A stretch of 64,000 nucleotides of DNA, from assembly GCF_009380165.1 (NCBI RefSeq), contig NZ_WHUF01000001.1:806001-870000 (forward strand), read 5' to 3'. Position numbers and translations under genes: made by a program. Source of the stretch: Rugamonas rivuli (GTDB lineage: Bacteria; Pseudomonadota; Gammaproteobacteria; Burkholderiales; Burkholderiaceae_D). This document shows, in pieces, positions 62,632 to 64,000 of this stretch; positions within the stretch are counted from its first letter, which is position 1, and the number at the start of each line of letters is the position of its first letter. Below the pieces are notes generated by a model, which was given only the letters and a program-made list of their open reading frames with translations, made no database searches and had not been told where the DNA came from.

Positions 62632-62661
62632 ACAAACAGGCGCCATAAAAGCGCCTGTTTG
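62632..62661 (-). terminator. Probable terminator of lon
   Basis: AAACAGGCGC/GCGCCTGTTT stem with a 7-base loop, followed on the minus strand by a broken T-run (GTTATTT), 31 bases past the lon stop and before hupB. Confidence 0.65.
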
Positions 62662-62691
62662 AGCATCAACTCTACTAATCGCTAGTAAAAA

Positions 62692-64000
<1,309 letters not shown>

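Overview
The window looks like one contiguous piece of a GC-rich betaproteobacterial chromosome. Family-level content points to Burkholderiales, most likely Oxalobacteraceae (Duganella/Massilia/Janthinobacterium relatives). The pointers are the order lon-hupB-tRNA(Val, Asp, Asp)-ppiD, the chain mltG-tmk-holB-pilZ-(tatD) divergent from ygfZ, the ygfZ-DUF4936 pair, three PEP-CTERM (exosortase) substrates, a D-malate dehydrogenase with a divergent LysR gene, and a chemotaxis set with a triple-CheW protein. The genus is inference. Genes are densely packed and mostly intact, with many ATGA-type overlaps. No insertion sequence, prophage, CRISPR array or rRNA was seen.

Layout. 1-4.8 kb: leftward mltG-tmk-holB-pilZ, interrupted before tatD by an acetyltransferase and an oppositely oriented secreted alpha/beta hydrolase. 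4.9-10.9 kb: rightward ygfZ-DUF4936-NRDE protein, a periplasmic binding protein and a TonB-dependent receptor. 10.9-13.4 kb: GNAT and LysR (dmlR-like) divergent from dmlA. 13.5-19.6 kb: a compact six-gene leftward operon (thiolase, acyl-CoA dehydrogenase, Dabb protein, SDR, CurA-like reductase, SDR), divergent from an MHS-type transporter. 21.6-24.6 kb: a more AT-rich accessory patch with a glycosidase-like/LamG protein, a small Tat-leader protein and a PEP-CTERM protein. 24.8-26.9 kb: the bifunctional beta-oxidation enzyme. 27.3-31.9 kb: chemotaxis genes (double-PAS MCP, CheR, CheD, three-domain CheW) without CheA or CheY. 32-36.3 kb: DUF4197 protein, MarR/DHA2 efflux operon, acyl-CoA ligase. 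36.5-41.1 kb: selO, msrB, yciB, bolA and two tandem parvulins. 41.2-43.6 kb: AlkD-like protein, AraC regulator and a divergent membrane protein. 43.6-49.7 kb: purL, a REC-TPR protein and a newly recognised 47-codon membrane peptide. 49.9-58.1 kb: GNAT/5-oxoprolinase, nnrDE, ybbA/tesA and selU. 58.2-64 kb: two PEP-CTERM proteins, ppiD, three tRNAs, hupB and the 3' part of lon.

How the parts work together. Fatty-acid or acyl-acid catabolism is spread over three loci (thiolase operon, fadJ-like gene, acyl-CoA ligase). The first two share an identical 8-base inverted-repeat core in their upstream regions. The selO-msrB pair, selU and bolA suggest redox/sulfur housekeeping. Three parvulin-type isomerases serve the envelope. 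No clearly new multi-gene system was found. The most unusual sequence-level points are an apparent ATT start for selO, a TTG start for hupB, a 47-residue GTG-started membrane peptide with a strong Shine-Dalgarno, a REC domain with Glu at the phospho-acceptor position, and a glycosidase-like protein lacking its expected nucleophile.
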